Notes: generated from the sequence alone by a model not told the origin. 64,000 nucleotides of DNA from Saprospiraceae bacterium (GCA_016714025.1 JADJOB010000002.1:1396001-1460000), one strand, 5' to 3'. Counted from the stretch's first letter, positions 45,767 through 55,480 are shown. A program made the numbers and translations.

Positions 45767-47257
45767 ATGCAATCATTTGATTTTATTTCGCTCTTACTCG
45801 GGCTTGCAATCGGTCTGATAATTTTTTTACTCAATTATTTAAACCAAAATAAAAAAGGAGAAGCACTCAGAAATTTGTGTAGTTCGCAGGAAGCCCGCAT
45901 CAAATCATTTGATGAACGACTCAAGGATTATGAAACACAAGCAACGCAAAGTCATTTGAAACTTGAACAAAAACAAGTGGAGCTCAATAGTTTAATTTCT
46001 GAAAATGCATCGTTGTTGAGTCATATTCAAAATGCTAAGGAACAGTTGCAAAAAGCGGTTGGTGAATTAACTGAACAAAAAAATGAGAATTACGCGCGCC
46101 AAAATGAAATTAATCAACTGAAGCAAAACCTCGCTGAGAGTAAAACTCAGAATCATTTTTTTCTTGAAAAATTGGAAAATCAAAAACGTGATTTTGAAGA
46201 AATGAAAAATCGTGCACAATTGGAATTTCAAGAATTGGCACAAAAAATTCTGGAAGAAAAATCACAAAAATTTACATCTGCCAACAAAGAAAATTTGGAC
46301 AGTCTTCTAAAACCTTTAGGTGAAAATATAGATCAGTTTAAAAAGCGGGTTGAAGAAACCTATGATAAAGAATCAAAGCAACGTTTTTCTCTGGAAGAAC
46401 GTGTCAAGGAGTTGGTTGAGATGAATCACAAATTAAGTAAGGAAGCCAATAACCTGGCATCGGCTCTTAAAGGACAATCCAAAAAACAAGGAAACTGGGG
46501 TGAAATCATCTTAGAGAGTATTTTAGAAAAATCAGGTTTGCAAAAAAACCGGGAGTATAAAGTTCAAGTTAGCCTCCAAACCGAAGATGGTAAACGCCTT
46601 CAACCGGATGTTGTGGTGTATTTGCCTGATAACAGGACGATCATCATTGATTCAAAAGTTTCACTCATCGCTTACGATCGTTTTTCATCTTCAGACACAA
46701 AAGAAGATCAGGATGCAGCGCTTAAGGAACATGTAAAATCCATGTACCAACACATTGATCAATTGGGTGATAAAAAATACGATACCTTAGTTGAAAGCCT
46801 GGATTTTACTATGATGTTTGTCCCCATTGAACCGGCTTATCTCATTGCAATGCAAGAGGATCAGGAATTATGGGCTTACGCTTATGCCAAACGGATATTG
46901 TTGATCAGTCCGACGAATTTAATCACCTCCTTAAAATTAATTGCAGACCTCTGGAAGCGCGAACAACAAAGCAAAAATGCGTTGGAAATTGCCAAACAAG
47001 GAGAACGCATGTACGACAAAATCATTGGATTTTTAGAAAGTATGGAAGATGTTGGCAAGCATCTCAATAAATCACAGGATGCTTATCACAAAGCAGTCGG
47101 ACAGTTACGTGATGGCCGTGGAAGTTTGGTCAGCCGCGCTGAAAAAATGAAAAAGCTCGGACTCAATTCTCAAAAAGAAATACCCGGAACCCTCATGTCT
47201 TTTGATGAATCAGAAGAAGAAGAGGAAACAGAAAAATTTAATTATTTATTAATGTAA
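45767..47257 (+). CDS. rmuC: DNA recombination protein RmuC
   Basis: 496 residues: an N-terminal membrane helix (FISLLLGLAIGLIIFLLNYL), a long coiled coil (about residues 28-190), then the RmuC domain with NWGEIILESILEKSGLQKNREY, LQPDVVVYLPDNRTIIIDSKVSL, and MFVPIEPAYLIAMQED. RmuC limits inversions and other rearrangements at short inverted repeats in E. coli and has a PD-(D/E)xK-like nuclease fold. It lies here between a 64-bp palindrome and a REP palindrome array, which may be coincidence. Complete and typical in length. Confidence 0.95.
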   Translation: MQSFDFISLLLGLAIGLIIFLLNYLNQNKKGEALRNLCSSQEARIKSFDERLKDYETQATQSHLKLEQKQVELNSLISENASLLSHIQNAKEQLQKAVGELTEQKNENYARQNEINQLKQNLAESKTQNHFFLEKLENQKRDFEEMKNRAQLEFQELAQKILEEKSQKFTSANKENLDSLLKPLGENIDQFKKRVEETYDKESKQRFSLEERVKELVEMNHKLSKEANNLASALKGQSKKQGNWGEIILESILEKSGLQKNREYKVQVSLQTEDGKRLQPDVVVYLPDNRTIIIDSKVSLIAYDRFSSSDTKEDQDAALKEHVKSMYQHIDQLGDKKYDTLVESLDFTMMFVPIEPAYLIAMQEDQELWAYAYAKRILLISPTNLITSLKLIADLWKREQQSKNALEIAKQGERMYDKIIGFLESMEDVGKHLNKSQDAYHKAVGQLRDGRGSLVSRAEKMKKLGLNSQKEIPGTLMSFDESEEEEETEKFNYLLM

Positions 47258-47290
47258 TGTTCAAGTAGTCGAAAGCTAGGTGTTGGCCAA

Positions 47291-47985
47291 GAACGGACGT
47301 AGGCTGAGCCTACGCCCAGCGATGAATTTTTTTAATAATATATTATAATTCAAATTAGTAATTTTCAAACTAAACGAAAGCTAGGCGTAGGCTGAGCCTA
47401 CGTCAAATGTGCAGATGAATTTTAGCAAAATCAATAGGTATGATGCTGGATGAACGGGCGAGAACGGACGTAGGCTGAGCCTACGCCCAGCGATGAATTT
47501 TTTTAATAATATATTATAATTCAAATTAGTAATTTTCAAACTAAACGAAAGCTAGGCGTAGGCTGAGCCTACGTCAAACGTGCAGATGAAATTGAGCAAA
47601 ATCAATAGGTATGATGCTGGATGAACGGGCGAGAACGGACGTAGGCTGAGCCTACGCCCAGCGATGAATTTTTTTAATAATATTTTATAATTCAAATTAG
47701 TAATTTTCAAACTAAACGAAAGCTAGGCGTAGGCTGAGCCTACGTCAAACGTGCAGATGAAATTGAGCAAAATCAATAGGTATGATTCTGGATGAACGGG
47801 CGAGAACGGACGTAGGCTAAGCCTACGCCCAGCGATGAAATTTTTAATAATATTTGATAATTCAAATTAGTAATTTTCAAACTAAACGAAAGCTAGGCGT
47901 AGGCTGCGCCTACGTCAAATGTGCAGATGAATTTTAGCAAAATCAATAGGTATGATGCTGGATGAACGGGCGAGAACGGACGTTC
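47291..47985. repeat. Tandem REP/BIME-type array, left side (four ~170-bp units)
   Basis: Units start with GAACGGACG at 47291, 47462, 47632, 47803 and, truncated, 47972. Each holds two palindromes in opposite orientation: GGACGTAGGCTGAGCCTACG and, about 90 bp on, GGCGTAGGCTGAGCCTACGTC, each an 8-bp stem with a one-base centre. The spacer between (AATTCAAATTAGTAATTTTC) is nearly invariant. Paired, inverted palindromes of this kind match bacterial interspersed mosaic elements built from REPs. Confidence 0.95.
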
Positions 47986-48012
47986 CAATTTGAAAATTCA
48001 ATCGATATCCAA

Positions 48013-48549
48013 CTAATCAATTTCTAATAAAGTCTCCATCGATAAATAATTTCGTTGACTACTATAAAGCCAATCTTCTGCATTTTCAACCCATCCGGCC
48101 CGAATTGGATTTTCATGAATGTATGCCATCTTTTGATTAAGAAATGGCATAGTTTCTAAAAACACCGCATGATTTTCATGCGTCCAAAATTGAAACTCAG
48201 AATTTCTTTGATGTTTGTCAGCTGCGGATTTAAATAATTGCAACATCCACTTTTTGCGGCTTTCTGGAATTGCTTTTATTTCTCTTAAAATTTGATTTGC
48301 TGTAAAACTTTTAAAATCTCGAATTATATCTGATAAGTTATTTTCCTTGGCACTTAATATTGCATGTACATGGTTCGACATGATTACATATGCCCAAATT
48401 TGTAAACCTTTATTTTTTCTGCAATAATCCAAACTATTAATCAGGATATCTCGATACGTTTTTCTGGTAAAAATATCTACCCAATTAATAACCTGAAAAG
48501 TTAAAAAATAAAGTCCATCCTGATTATCTATTTTATAACCGGTGCTCAT
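48013..48549 (-). CDS. REP-associated tyrosine transposase (RAYT)
   Basis: 178 residues from the ATG at 48549 (an upstream TTG adds seven). The single-strand HUH transposase signature MSNHVHAIL is at about residues 57-65 and the tyrosine helix reads QKMAYIHENPIRAGWV near 140-155, followed by WLYSSQRNYL. This is the Y1-transposase/RAYT family, single-copy domesticated relatives of IS200/IS605 that recognise REP hairpins. The gene is bracketed on both sides by REP palindromes with the expected structure, so RAYT rather than a generic IS200 transposase is the better call. It may mobilise or excise these REPs. Confidence 0.93.
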   Translation of the reverse strand: MSTGYKIDNQDGLYFLTFQVINWVDIFTRKTYRDILINSLDYCRKNKGLQIWAYVIMSNHVHAILSAKENNLSDIIRDFKSFTANQILREIKAIPESRKKWMLQLFKSAADKHQRNSEFQFWTHENHAVFLETMPFLNQKMAYIHENPIRAGWVENAEDWLYSSQRNYLSMETLLEID

Positions 48550-48599
48550 TTTTAGTGTATTTATTTGCAATACCTAAAAAAAATTCAAATTAATGCTCC

Positions 48600-48915
48600 C
48601 ATAAGCTAGGCGTAGGCTGGGCCTACGTCAAATGTGCAGATGAAATTGAGTAAAATCAATTGTATGATGCTAGAGAAACGGGCGAGAACGGACGTAGGCT
48701 GAGCCTACGCCCAACGGTGGAAAATTTTTGGTAATTCAAATTAGTAATTTTCAAACTAAACGAGAGCTAGGCGTAGGCTGAGCCTACGTCAAACGCACAA
48801 TTGAATTTGAGCAAAATTAATAGGTATGATGCTGGATGAACGGACGAGAACGGACGTAGGCTGAGCCTACGCCCAGCGATGAGCCAAGCATAAGCTAATC
48901 CTACGCCCAGCGGCA
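48600..48915. repeat. REP/BIME-type array, right side
   Basis: About two more units of the same element lie upstream of the RAYT gene: palindromes near 48607-48630, 48691-48713, 48770-48792 and 48852-48874, with the same spacers (GTGCAGATGAAATTGAG and ATTAGTAATTTTCAAAC). Decayed copies continue to 48915. The stem of the first palindrome has one altered base (GGCTGGGCC). Confidence 0.92.
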
Positions 48916-49046
48916 AAGAGCATAAGCCAAACCTAATCCCACAATACGGATCCATTTCAACCACAAAACGTTAATTTTCAACTGATTTTTAATCTAATCC
49001 TTATATTTGAAGCCTTAATAATTTATTCACAGAAAAAATTACTGAT

Positions 49047-50927
49047 ATGAAGAGAATTTTACTATTGATTTTCATTGGAGCAAGTTTCAGCAATGTGTTT
49101 GCCCAAAATTCGTTTTCGGACGATTTTGAGGCTTATACAGCTGGTGCGTTCCTTGGTGTTAGTTCAACAAAATGGTCAACCTGGAGTGGCGTAAAAGGAG
49201 GTGCAGATGATACCAAAGTGAGCAACGAACAAGCACACAGCGGCACAAAATCCATTAAATTTTTAAGTACCACTGCAGGTGGAGGTCCAGCTGACGTGAT
49301 TCTTCCATTTGGAGGCCGAAAAACCAATGGAATATTCACTTTGGAAATGTGGATGTATGTAGTGAATGGCACAGGTGGTTATTTTAATTTTCAGGGAAAT
49401 GCTGCAGTCGGAGGAATCTGGTCTTTGGATGCATTTTTTGATCCTAATGGAGATGTTCGATTTACCCTTGGTACAGGAGGTGCAGGAACAATCGCGAAAG
49501 GTACTCATCCAAAGGATGCCTGGTTTAAAATAAAAGTGGTTGCCAACATGACCGATAACAATTGGGAAGCATTTATTGATGATGTATCCCTTGGATCATG
49601 GACAAATCCAAACAATGCCGTGGCTTCAATGGATATATATCCAACAAGTTCAAATAACCTTTCTACCTATTACGTCGACGATGTAAGTTATACCTACGAG
49701 CCTTTTGTAGCACTTAATCTGGATGCTACCTTATCTGGTGTTACCGTGAGACCTAAAAATTTAACCGGTGGAACAGCTCCTGCATCTATAAAAATTAAAA
49801 ATGTTGGACGTACTAAAATAACTGCTGCTGAAGTGCAATGGTCAGTTAATGGCGGACCAATAACCACAGAAAATTATGCTTTGAACTTAGACAGTTTAAA
49901 AGAATCTGCTATCCTGCCCTTGACTGGAAGTATTAATTATGCTGCAGGAATTGGTAAAATAGATATTGCAATTACTAAAGTAAATGCAAGTGTAGATGAT
50001 AAGCCATCTAATAACAGCCGCTCTGTACCATTAGAAGGAGTTACTCCGGCACCACACAAGAAAATTTTTGTTGAAGAAGCAACTGGTACCTGGTGTCAAT
50101 GGTGTCCAAGAGGTGCAGTTTACATGGATTCATTAACAAAATTGTTTCCAAACCATTTTGTTGGAGTTGCAGTTCATAATAATGATCCAATGACTGTTAA
50201 TGAATATGATGCAGGCTGGACCAGTGTTCCCGGATTCACAGGTTACCCTAGCGTATTAACAAATAGAAAGACATTGGGTGATCCAAATGGTTTAGAACCT
50301 GTATTTTATGATCAAATTGTTGAAATTACTCCCGTTAAAATTGAATTGGGGGCAAGTTTTAATGATGTAAGCAGAGAATTAAAAGTTGAAATAAAATCAG
50401 ACTTTATAGAATCAGTATCCGGAGACCATATTATTAATTTAATTATTACGGAAAATGGAGTTAAAGGAACCAATTCATCTTACAATCAAGCTAATGTATA
50501 TTCAGGGGGATCTTATGGAGTAATGGGAGGATTTGAGTTATTGCCTAATCCAGTACCTGCAGCTAAGATGACATACAATCATGTAGCAAGAGCTATTTTG
50601 GGTGGATGGGCAGGTATACCTGGAGATTTCCCACAAGATATTCCTTCGGGGTCTAGTTACATAAAAGCTTATAATTATATTGTTCCACCAAATTTCAATA
50701 TATCGCAACTCAAATTAATTGGAATAATATTAAATCCTAATGGAGAAGTTTTAAATGTAAATGAATCCTCAATTGACGAAGCAATCAAATCTGGATTGTT
50801 TACTTCAACAGGAGATGTTAAATCAAGTCATGAAAATATTTCAATAGAGCCTAATCCAGCTAATGATTTCGCTATTTTGTATCCGTATAACCAAGTACAT
50901 CTTGCACAATCAAATGCCACCAAATAG
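49047..50927 (+). pseudogene. Omp28/thioredoxin-like T9SS protein, N-terminal part, interrupted by IS66
   Basis: The original 678-residue gene runs from 49047 to 50878 and resumes at 53176. A signal peptide (MKRILLLIFIGASFSNVFAQ) is followed by a lectin-like beta-sandwich (about residues 22-225; SDDFEAYTAGAFLGVSSTKW), then a thioredoxin-like domain with EEATGTWCQWCPRGAVYMDSL. The first part of a T9SS sorting domain is present (SIEPNPANDFAI). At 50879 an IS66-family element starts; the frame runs only 15 more codons into it (to 50927). The product therefore lacks most of its T9SS tail and is probably not correctly exported. The rest of the tail is preserved at 53168. Confidence 0.93.
50871..50878. 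repeat. Left copy of the IS66 target-site duplication (GCTATTTT)
   Basis: GCTATTTT occurs immediately before the element and again at 53168-53175 after it. Eight bases is the usual duplication length for IS66. Confidence 0.93.
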
Positions 50928-50946
50928 CTTTGTGAAAATTTAGTTT

Positions 50947-51234
50947 ATGACAAAGCAAGAATTTGAACAACTGAAAATTGAATTGGAAACTAGCGGAATG
51001 TCGCTTAAAAGTTTTATGGCAACAAAGGGGCTCCCAATACATCAATTTCATTATTGGAGAAAGAAGTACTGTTTAAAGGAACCATCAAAATCAAAAAATG
51101 AATTTATTCAAATTGGATCTATCCAACCACCAAATTCAACAATCCGATTGGAATATCCTAATGGAGTGACGATCAACTTTCGGGCGAATCCCGGATCAGA
51201 AACATTATTGAAACTGATCAATTCCAAAAATTGA
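50947..51234 (+). CDS. tnpA: IS66 TnpA-like accessory protein
   Basis: 95 residues, the first of three IS66 genes. The N-terminal half looks like a helix-turn-helix (SLKSFMATKGLPIHQFHYWRKK), as in IS66 Orf1 proteins annotated as transposase A subunits, with a C-terminal LEYPNGVTINFRANP segment also typical of the family. It is required with TnpB for transposition in studied members; its role is probably end recognition. It overlaps tnpB by 4 bp. Confidence 0.9.
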   Translation: MTKQEFEQLKIELETSGMSLKSFMATKGLPIHQFHYWRKKYCLKEPSKSKNEFIQIGSIQPPNSTIRLEYPNGVTINFRANPGSETLLKLINSKN

Positions 51235-51611
51235 TTCCGTTTACTAGCGGACACCGTTATTTTATATATACCGGTATTACAGATTTCCGCAAAAGCTATG
51301 ACGGACTGTTTGGAATTATTAAAACAATCATGGAAAGTAATCCATTGAGCGGAGACGTATATCTATTTACTAATAAACGGCGTAATCAAATACGGATGAT
51401 GGTTTACGATACCGGAGGATTAGTATTGTTGAGCAAGCGTTTAGATAGAGGTACCTTTGAAATTATGGAATCACAAACTAATCCTATAAAATTGAACATC
51501 AGTTGGACGCAATTAATGTGTATCATGCAGGGCATTAAACTGAGCAGTATTCGTTATAGAAAACGACATATAATTGGCGAAAAATATTTGAGAAATAATT
51601 ATGTAAATTGA
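51231..51611 (+). CDS. tnpB: IS66 accessory protein TnpB
   Basis: 126 residues from a TTG start embedded in the tnpA stop (TTGA), implying translational coupling. The family signature is IYTGITDFRKSYDGLFGII followed by DVYLFTNKRRNQIRMMVYD and GLVLLSKRLDRGTF, diagnostic of the IS66 Orf2/TnpB family. It is not the RNA-guided TnpB of IS200/IS605, which shares only the name. It is needed for efficient transposition. Confidence 0.96.
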   Translation: MIPFTSGHRYFIYTGITDFRKSYDGLFGIIKTIMESNPLSGDVYLFTNKRRNQIRMMVYDTGGLVLLSKRLDRGTFEIMESQTNPIKLNISWTQLMCIMQGIKLSSIRYRKRHIIGEKYLRNNYVN

Positions 51612-53145
51612 AAATAAATTACGATCTTGTTGTTGTGATACAAGATTCAAATAAAGAAATTACAAATGAATTTTTGCTTACGCAAATTGCAGAATACAAG
51701 AAGGAAAACGAATACTTACGCCACGAATTAGCGCAATTAAAACGATTAATATTTGGAGCAAAATCAGAGCGATTCATAAGTAATGAACCACCTCTCCCAC
51801 CGAATACTTTATTTACACAAACGTACGATGACAATCAGCCCTTAGAAAATTTAACTGAGGAAATAACATACACACGAGATAAACCCATTCATAAACGTGG
51901 GGGAAGAAAAGAGCTTCCGGCTCATTTAAAGCGGGAAATAATAGTTCTGGAACCCGAAGGAAAAACGGATGATATGAAATGTATTGGCAAAAAGTCACTG
52001 AAGAATTGCAGTACATTCCAGGAGTTGTCTATGTAAATCGCTACGAAAGACCTAAATACAAAGACCCAAAGTCAGAAAAAATAATCATTGCTCCGATGCC
52101 CTCAAGGGTCGTTGATAAATGTATAGCAGGGCCTGATTTTATGGCGTATGCTATTATCGGTAAGTATATGGATCATAATCCATATTATAGATTTCTTCAA
52201 CAACTCAAAAGAATGCATCAAGTGGATATCTCTCGTTCTACATTTGGGGGCTGGGGCAGTCAATATGTGAATGCATTGGAGCCCATTTTTAGTGCTCATC
52301 AAAAAGAAGTTCTATCCGCTAATTATTTACAAACTGATGAAAGCCCAATCAAAGTGCAATCAGATGAAGTAAAAGGGAAATGTCATTTAGGATATATGTG
52401 GGTCAGCAGAGATCCACAAAAAAATTTAGTCCTATTTACTTATCAAAAAGGAAGGTCCGCAGAATATTTTAATAATCATATTCAGGGATTTAGAGGTAAG
52501 TTACAAACAGACGGTTATAGCGTTTATGAATCCTGTGATAAAAATCCGGATTTTATTATGTTCAGTTGCTGGGCACATGCCAGAAGATATTTTGAACAAG
52601 CACTTGATAATGACAAACAGCGCGCAGATTACGTGTTAAGGCAAATTCAAATTCTTTATAAAATTGAGGAATCTGCCAAAGAACAAAAACTATCCAAAGA
52701 AGAGCGACAAAAATGGCGACAAGAAAATGCCACTCCGGTTTTAAATAACATTAAAGAATTTCTTGATAAAAATGTAGAATCTATACTTCCAGCCAGTGCA
52801 ATTGGAAAAGCTTTTGGATATGCAATCAAACGATGGGATAAGCTACTGGCATATACAGTTCATGGTGAAGTAGAAATTGATAACAACCTTATAGAAAATT
52901 CTATCCGTCCTTTAGCTCTGGGTAGAAAGAATTATTTGTTTGCAGGTTCTGACGATTCAGCCCAAAGATCAGCTATGGTTTATTCCTTGTTTGCAACTTG
53001 CAAGCTTCATGACATTAACCCATATGATTGGTTAACCGATGTCTTCCACAGAATTAAGGATCATCCTATAAATCGTATCTCAGAACTACTTCCGCAGAAT
53101 TGGTGCTGGTCAACCGCGAAGAAGAACATTGACATTGTTGCCTAA
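51608..53145 (+). pseudogene. tnpC: IS66 transposase TnpC, one-base frameshift
   Basis: The N-terminal part (51608-52036) has the leucine-zipper-like LLTQIAEYKKENEYLRHELAQL and the LKRLIFGAKSERF motif; the C-terminal part (51979-53145) has the DDE catalytic core (LQTDESPIKV, LQTDGYSVYE, IDNNLIENSIRPLALGRKNY). They overlap in two frames at about 51989: adding one A to the run AAAAA at 51989-51993 joins CIGKK directly to VTEELQYIPG and gives 512 residues, normal for TnpC. It starts at a TTG overlapping the tnpB stop. The break may be an error or an inactivating mutation. All three catalytic residues are kept. Confidence 0.92.
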
Positions 53146-53167
53146 GTGTACTGCGTGGGACGGATAC

Positions 53168-53380
53168 GCTATTTTAAAAATGAGGTTATTAGAAAACTCA
53201 GATATAAAAGTTGAATTAATTGAACTTTCAGGCAATTTAATTTCTAAGGAATTTTTTCCAAATCAAATTGGTGATTTTAAACATATTATAAATACGGAAT
53301 TATTAAAATCGGGTATTTATATTGTTAAAATACAAAATAATACTAAAACCTATTCTGATAAATTGATTGTCATTAAATAA
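53168..53380 (+). pseudogene. Detached C-terminal part of the T9SS protein interrupted by IS66
   Basis: Starting at the right copy of the 8-bp duplication, the frame AILKMRLLENSDIKVELIEL...ELLKSGIYIVKIQNN...KLIVIK continues exactly from the SIEPNPANDFAI sequence left of the element. It is the remainder of a T9SS type A sorting domain (71 codons with stop). It has no start of its own that would make a functional secreted product. An apparent longer frame starting inside the element (53129) arises by fusion with the IS end. Confidence 0.93.
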
Positions 53381-53402
53381 TTTAGTTTAATATATTTAAA
53401 TG

Positions 53403-53431
53403 AAGCCTTTCGTTACTGAAGGGCTTTTTTT
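53403..53431 (+). terminator. Terminator of the interrupted T9SS gene
   Basis: A 9-bp stem (53403-53411 with 53418-53426, one G-T pair), a 6-base loop and a T-tract follow the stop by 22 bases. Confidence 0.85.
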
Positions 53432-53613
53432 ATTTGGCATTATTAATGTTTTGCAAAATATATGTGATTAAGCAAATTTATAGCTACCATATTAATAAAC
53501 CTTTATAAATTTTAATTGAGTTGAATATATTAAATACTATTAATGTGTAATTGAACATATTGTTGAGTTAATATAGCTTAGAATATTATTTAATCAATTA
53601 AAACTCTAAAGCT

Positions 53614-54213
53614 ATGAAAATTACAACTCTGTTATTTGGATTTTTTATATTCATATCTTGTAATGATGAAGGAAATCCAGAATTTAATAAAAATCTAAAA
53701 CTTGATTTCCGAGATCCACCTGGGTCAAATCAAAAGTGTATTCTAAAATTTAAAATTATATCCGACACTTACACTAATAGTCCGGATCATTACATTACTG
53801 AGTTTGTAACTTTAAATGATTGTAATCCATCTCCTCCTCCTAATTGCTATTTCTTTAGAACATTTTTATTTGATTCCGGTAGTAGTGGTTGTTCACATGG
53901 AAACAACTCCAGTTGTGAAATTGATAATCCTACATTAAACAGCTTTTATGATGCAAATTGTGAATTAAACCCATATTTTTCTTACATAAGAGTTATTTAT
54001 CATCCAAACGAAATAACTACAGGATGCACTTTAAACTCAACACCAGGTACAATTGAATACGAGTTATCATCTTCTCCTAAATATACTACTGGAGATTGTC
54101 CTTATCCTATTTCTAGCGTTATAGGAGGTACCCTCTCAAATGGTTCAGCATCAATTGTGTATAAAGATTATGAATTATATGGAAATTGTGGATGTCAAAT
54201 TAGAGAAAAGTAG
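53614..54213 (+). CDS. Cysteine-rich lipoprotein of unknown function
   Basis: 199 residues. The lipoprotein signal MKITTLLFGFFIFISC places the lipidated Cys at residue 16. The mature part has about 12 further cysteines, including DCNPSPPPNC, SGCSHGNNSSC and GNCGCQI, suggesting disulfide-stabilised folds in the periplasm or on the surface. No family is recognised. Codon use is notably AT-rich compared with neighbours, and it sits alone just beyond the IS66 site, which could mean recent acquisition. Confidence 0.78.
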   Translation: MKITTLLFGFFIFISCNDEGNPEFNKNLKLDFRDPPGSNQKCILKFKIISDTYTNSPDHYITEFVTLNDCNPSPPPNCYFFRTFLFDSGSSGCSHGNNSSCEIDNPTLNSFYDANCELNPYFSYIRVIYHPNEITTGCTLNSTPGTIEYELSSSPKYTTGDCPYPISSVIGGTLSNGSASIVYKDYELYGNCGCQIREK

Positions 54214-54225
54214 TTAAATATTTTG

Positions 54226-54270
54226 AATGAAGTTATCTAATATTTCATTTGTATATTAGATAACTTCATT
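54226..54270. terminator. Bidirectional terminator hairpin between convergent genes
   Basis: A perfect 18-bp stem (54226-54243 with 54253-54270) with a 9-base loop is flanked by T-rich sequence on both outer sides in the two reading directions. It overlaps the last codons of the EnvC-like gene. Confidence 0.88.
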
Positions 54271-55480
54271 TTAAAAATTTCATCGGATTTGTAGGTGTTT
54301 TACCTTCCCAGGTTTCAAAATGGAGTTCATAAAATCCCTGTTCGTTTTTAGCTGCTTGACCGATATTGGTTCCACTTTCTATGCGTTCTCCATTCCGAAG
54401 TAACACAGAATTTAAATTGGAATACACAATATAATTATCATCAGATTTTGTAATTAGTAAATACAATTGATTGGGCATTTTTCGGATTTGAACTACTTCT
54501 GCCGGATTGGCTGCACTTACAAAAGGGTTTTGTGATTGAAGATCGATTCCATTATTGCGAATGACCAGGTTTTTATTACCGGATTCCATGTTTTTCCCAA
54601 ACCTCGATATAATCGTAGGGGACTGCATGGGATAACGCATCCTTTTAACCTGTTTGTTTTTTGAAGTGGATGTTTTTGTTTTTACCAATTCATGAACGCT
54701 GGCCTCAATCCATTTAGTTAGTTCTTCTTTTTTTCTTTTGTAATTCGTGAGGGTTGCATTGAGATTTGCCTCTTTACTATCTAATTCTTTTATAAGCTGT
54801 CCTGAACTGGATAGATCTTGTTTTAAACGCAGTTCTTCGGATTGAATATTTTTCAACAAGGAATCCTGGGTATTTAATTCCAGTTTAAGCTTTTGAAAGT
54901 TTTTTGTATACAACTGATTCCAGGTTTTTAATGAGTCCAACGTTTGCATTCGTTGTTTTTCCAATTTTTCCAATAGATACCATTTTAAAACTTTGGCATC
55001 CAGATCCTCCGGATGTAATAAAGTCAACATGGGATTATAGGTGATACGGTGTATGATCTTATTCTTTACCAATACAGCATATTGTTCTTTAAAACGCTGC
55101 AGTTTTAGTACATTGGATTTATTTTGTTCCTGAAGATTTTTTAATTCATTCTGTGTAGTGGTCAATTCATTTGTAAGTGCATTTTGTAATTCAGTTCGGT
55201 AGGAAATCTGACTTTGATACAATTCAAGATTTTTTAAAAGTTGATTTTTTTCCGATTTATTTTGCTTGATCAATTGGTCAGTCTGGTCAATGGCTTGTTG
55301 AATCTCTTTAATTTGACTATCCTTAGGTTTATTTGCCGGATTGACTTGGCTAGTTAATTGGTACCATAAAATAATGCCAATAGGTATAAACAAACTGCTG
55401 CAAATCGCATGAAAAATGTACCGATACTTTGGATGCGAAGGGTAATTTATACGAATGGATTTTAGGGTGAATTTGTTCAT
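54266..55480 (-). CDS. EnvC-like murein hydrolase activator (coiled coil plus degenerate M23 domain)
   Basis: 404 residues: an N-terminal membrane helix (HAICSSLFIPIGIILWYQL, residues ~25-43), a long coiled coil (about 50-270), then a LytM/M23 domain (about 285-404). Catalytic zinc ligands are lost: the usual HxGxD reads NNGIDLQ, and the HxH before FE reads ELHFE. This pattern (coiled coil plus inactive M23) fits EnvC/NlpD-type activators of cell-wall amidases rather than an active peptidase. It follows the DUF4292 gene with a 4-bp overlap, a conserved Bacteroidota arrangement. Confidence 0.88.
   Translation of the reverse strand: MNKFTLKSIRINYPSHPKYRYIFHAICSSLFIPIGIILWYQLTSQVNPANKPKDSQIKEIQQAIDQTDQLIKQNKSEKNQLLKNLELYQSQISYRTELQNALTNELTTTQNELKNLQEQNKSNVLKLQRFKEQYAVLVKNKIIHRITYNPMLTLLHPEDLDAKVLKWYLLEKLEKQRMQTLDSLKTWNQLYTKNFQKLKLELNTQDSLLKNIQSEELRLKQDLSSSGQLIKELDSKEANLNATLTNYKRKKEELTKWIEASVHELVKTKTSTSKNKQVKRMRYPMQSPTIISRFGKNMESGNKNLVIRNNGIDLQSQNPFVSAANPAEVVQIRKMPNQLYLLITKSDDNYIVYSNLNSVLLRNGERIESGTNIGQAAKNEQGFYELHFETWEGKTPTNPMKFLK

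Larger units (their letters stand above)
50879..53167 (+). mobile_element. IS66-family insertion sequence, 2,289 bp
   Basis: The element begins GTATCCGTATAACCAAGTAC and the complement of its right end begins GTATCCGTCCCACGCAGTAC: eight identical terminal bases and further matches inside. It carries the three standard IS66 genes in order (tnpA, tnpB, tnpC) with 4-bp TTGA overlaps, and is flanked by GCTATTTT duplications at 50871-50878 and 53168-53175. Exact duplications and an otherwise intact host frame point to a recent insertion. Confidence 0.96.

Noticed and set aside
47291..48915. CRISPR array
   Set aside because: Regularly repeated, but the spacers are themselves nearly identical, the repeat is two inverted palindromes and there are no cas genes; a REP/BIME array explains it.
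51231..51611. RNA-guided TnpB nuclease
   Set aside because: Name coincidence only; the sequence is the IS66 Orf2 accessory protein with TDFRKSYDG, with no RuvC or zinc-ribbon domain.
53129..53380. An 83-codon gene starting inside the right end of IS66
   Set aside because: Its 3' part continues the interrupted T9SS gene exactly; the start lies in the IS end by chance.
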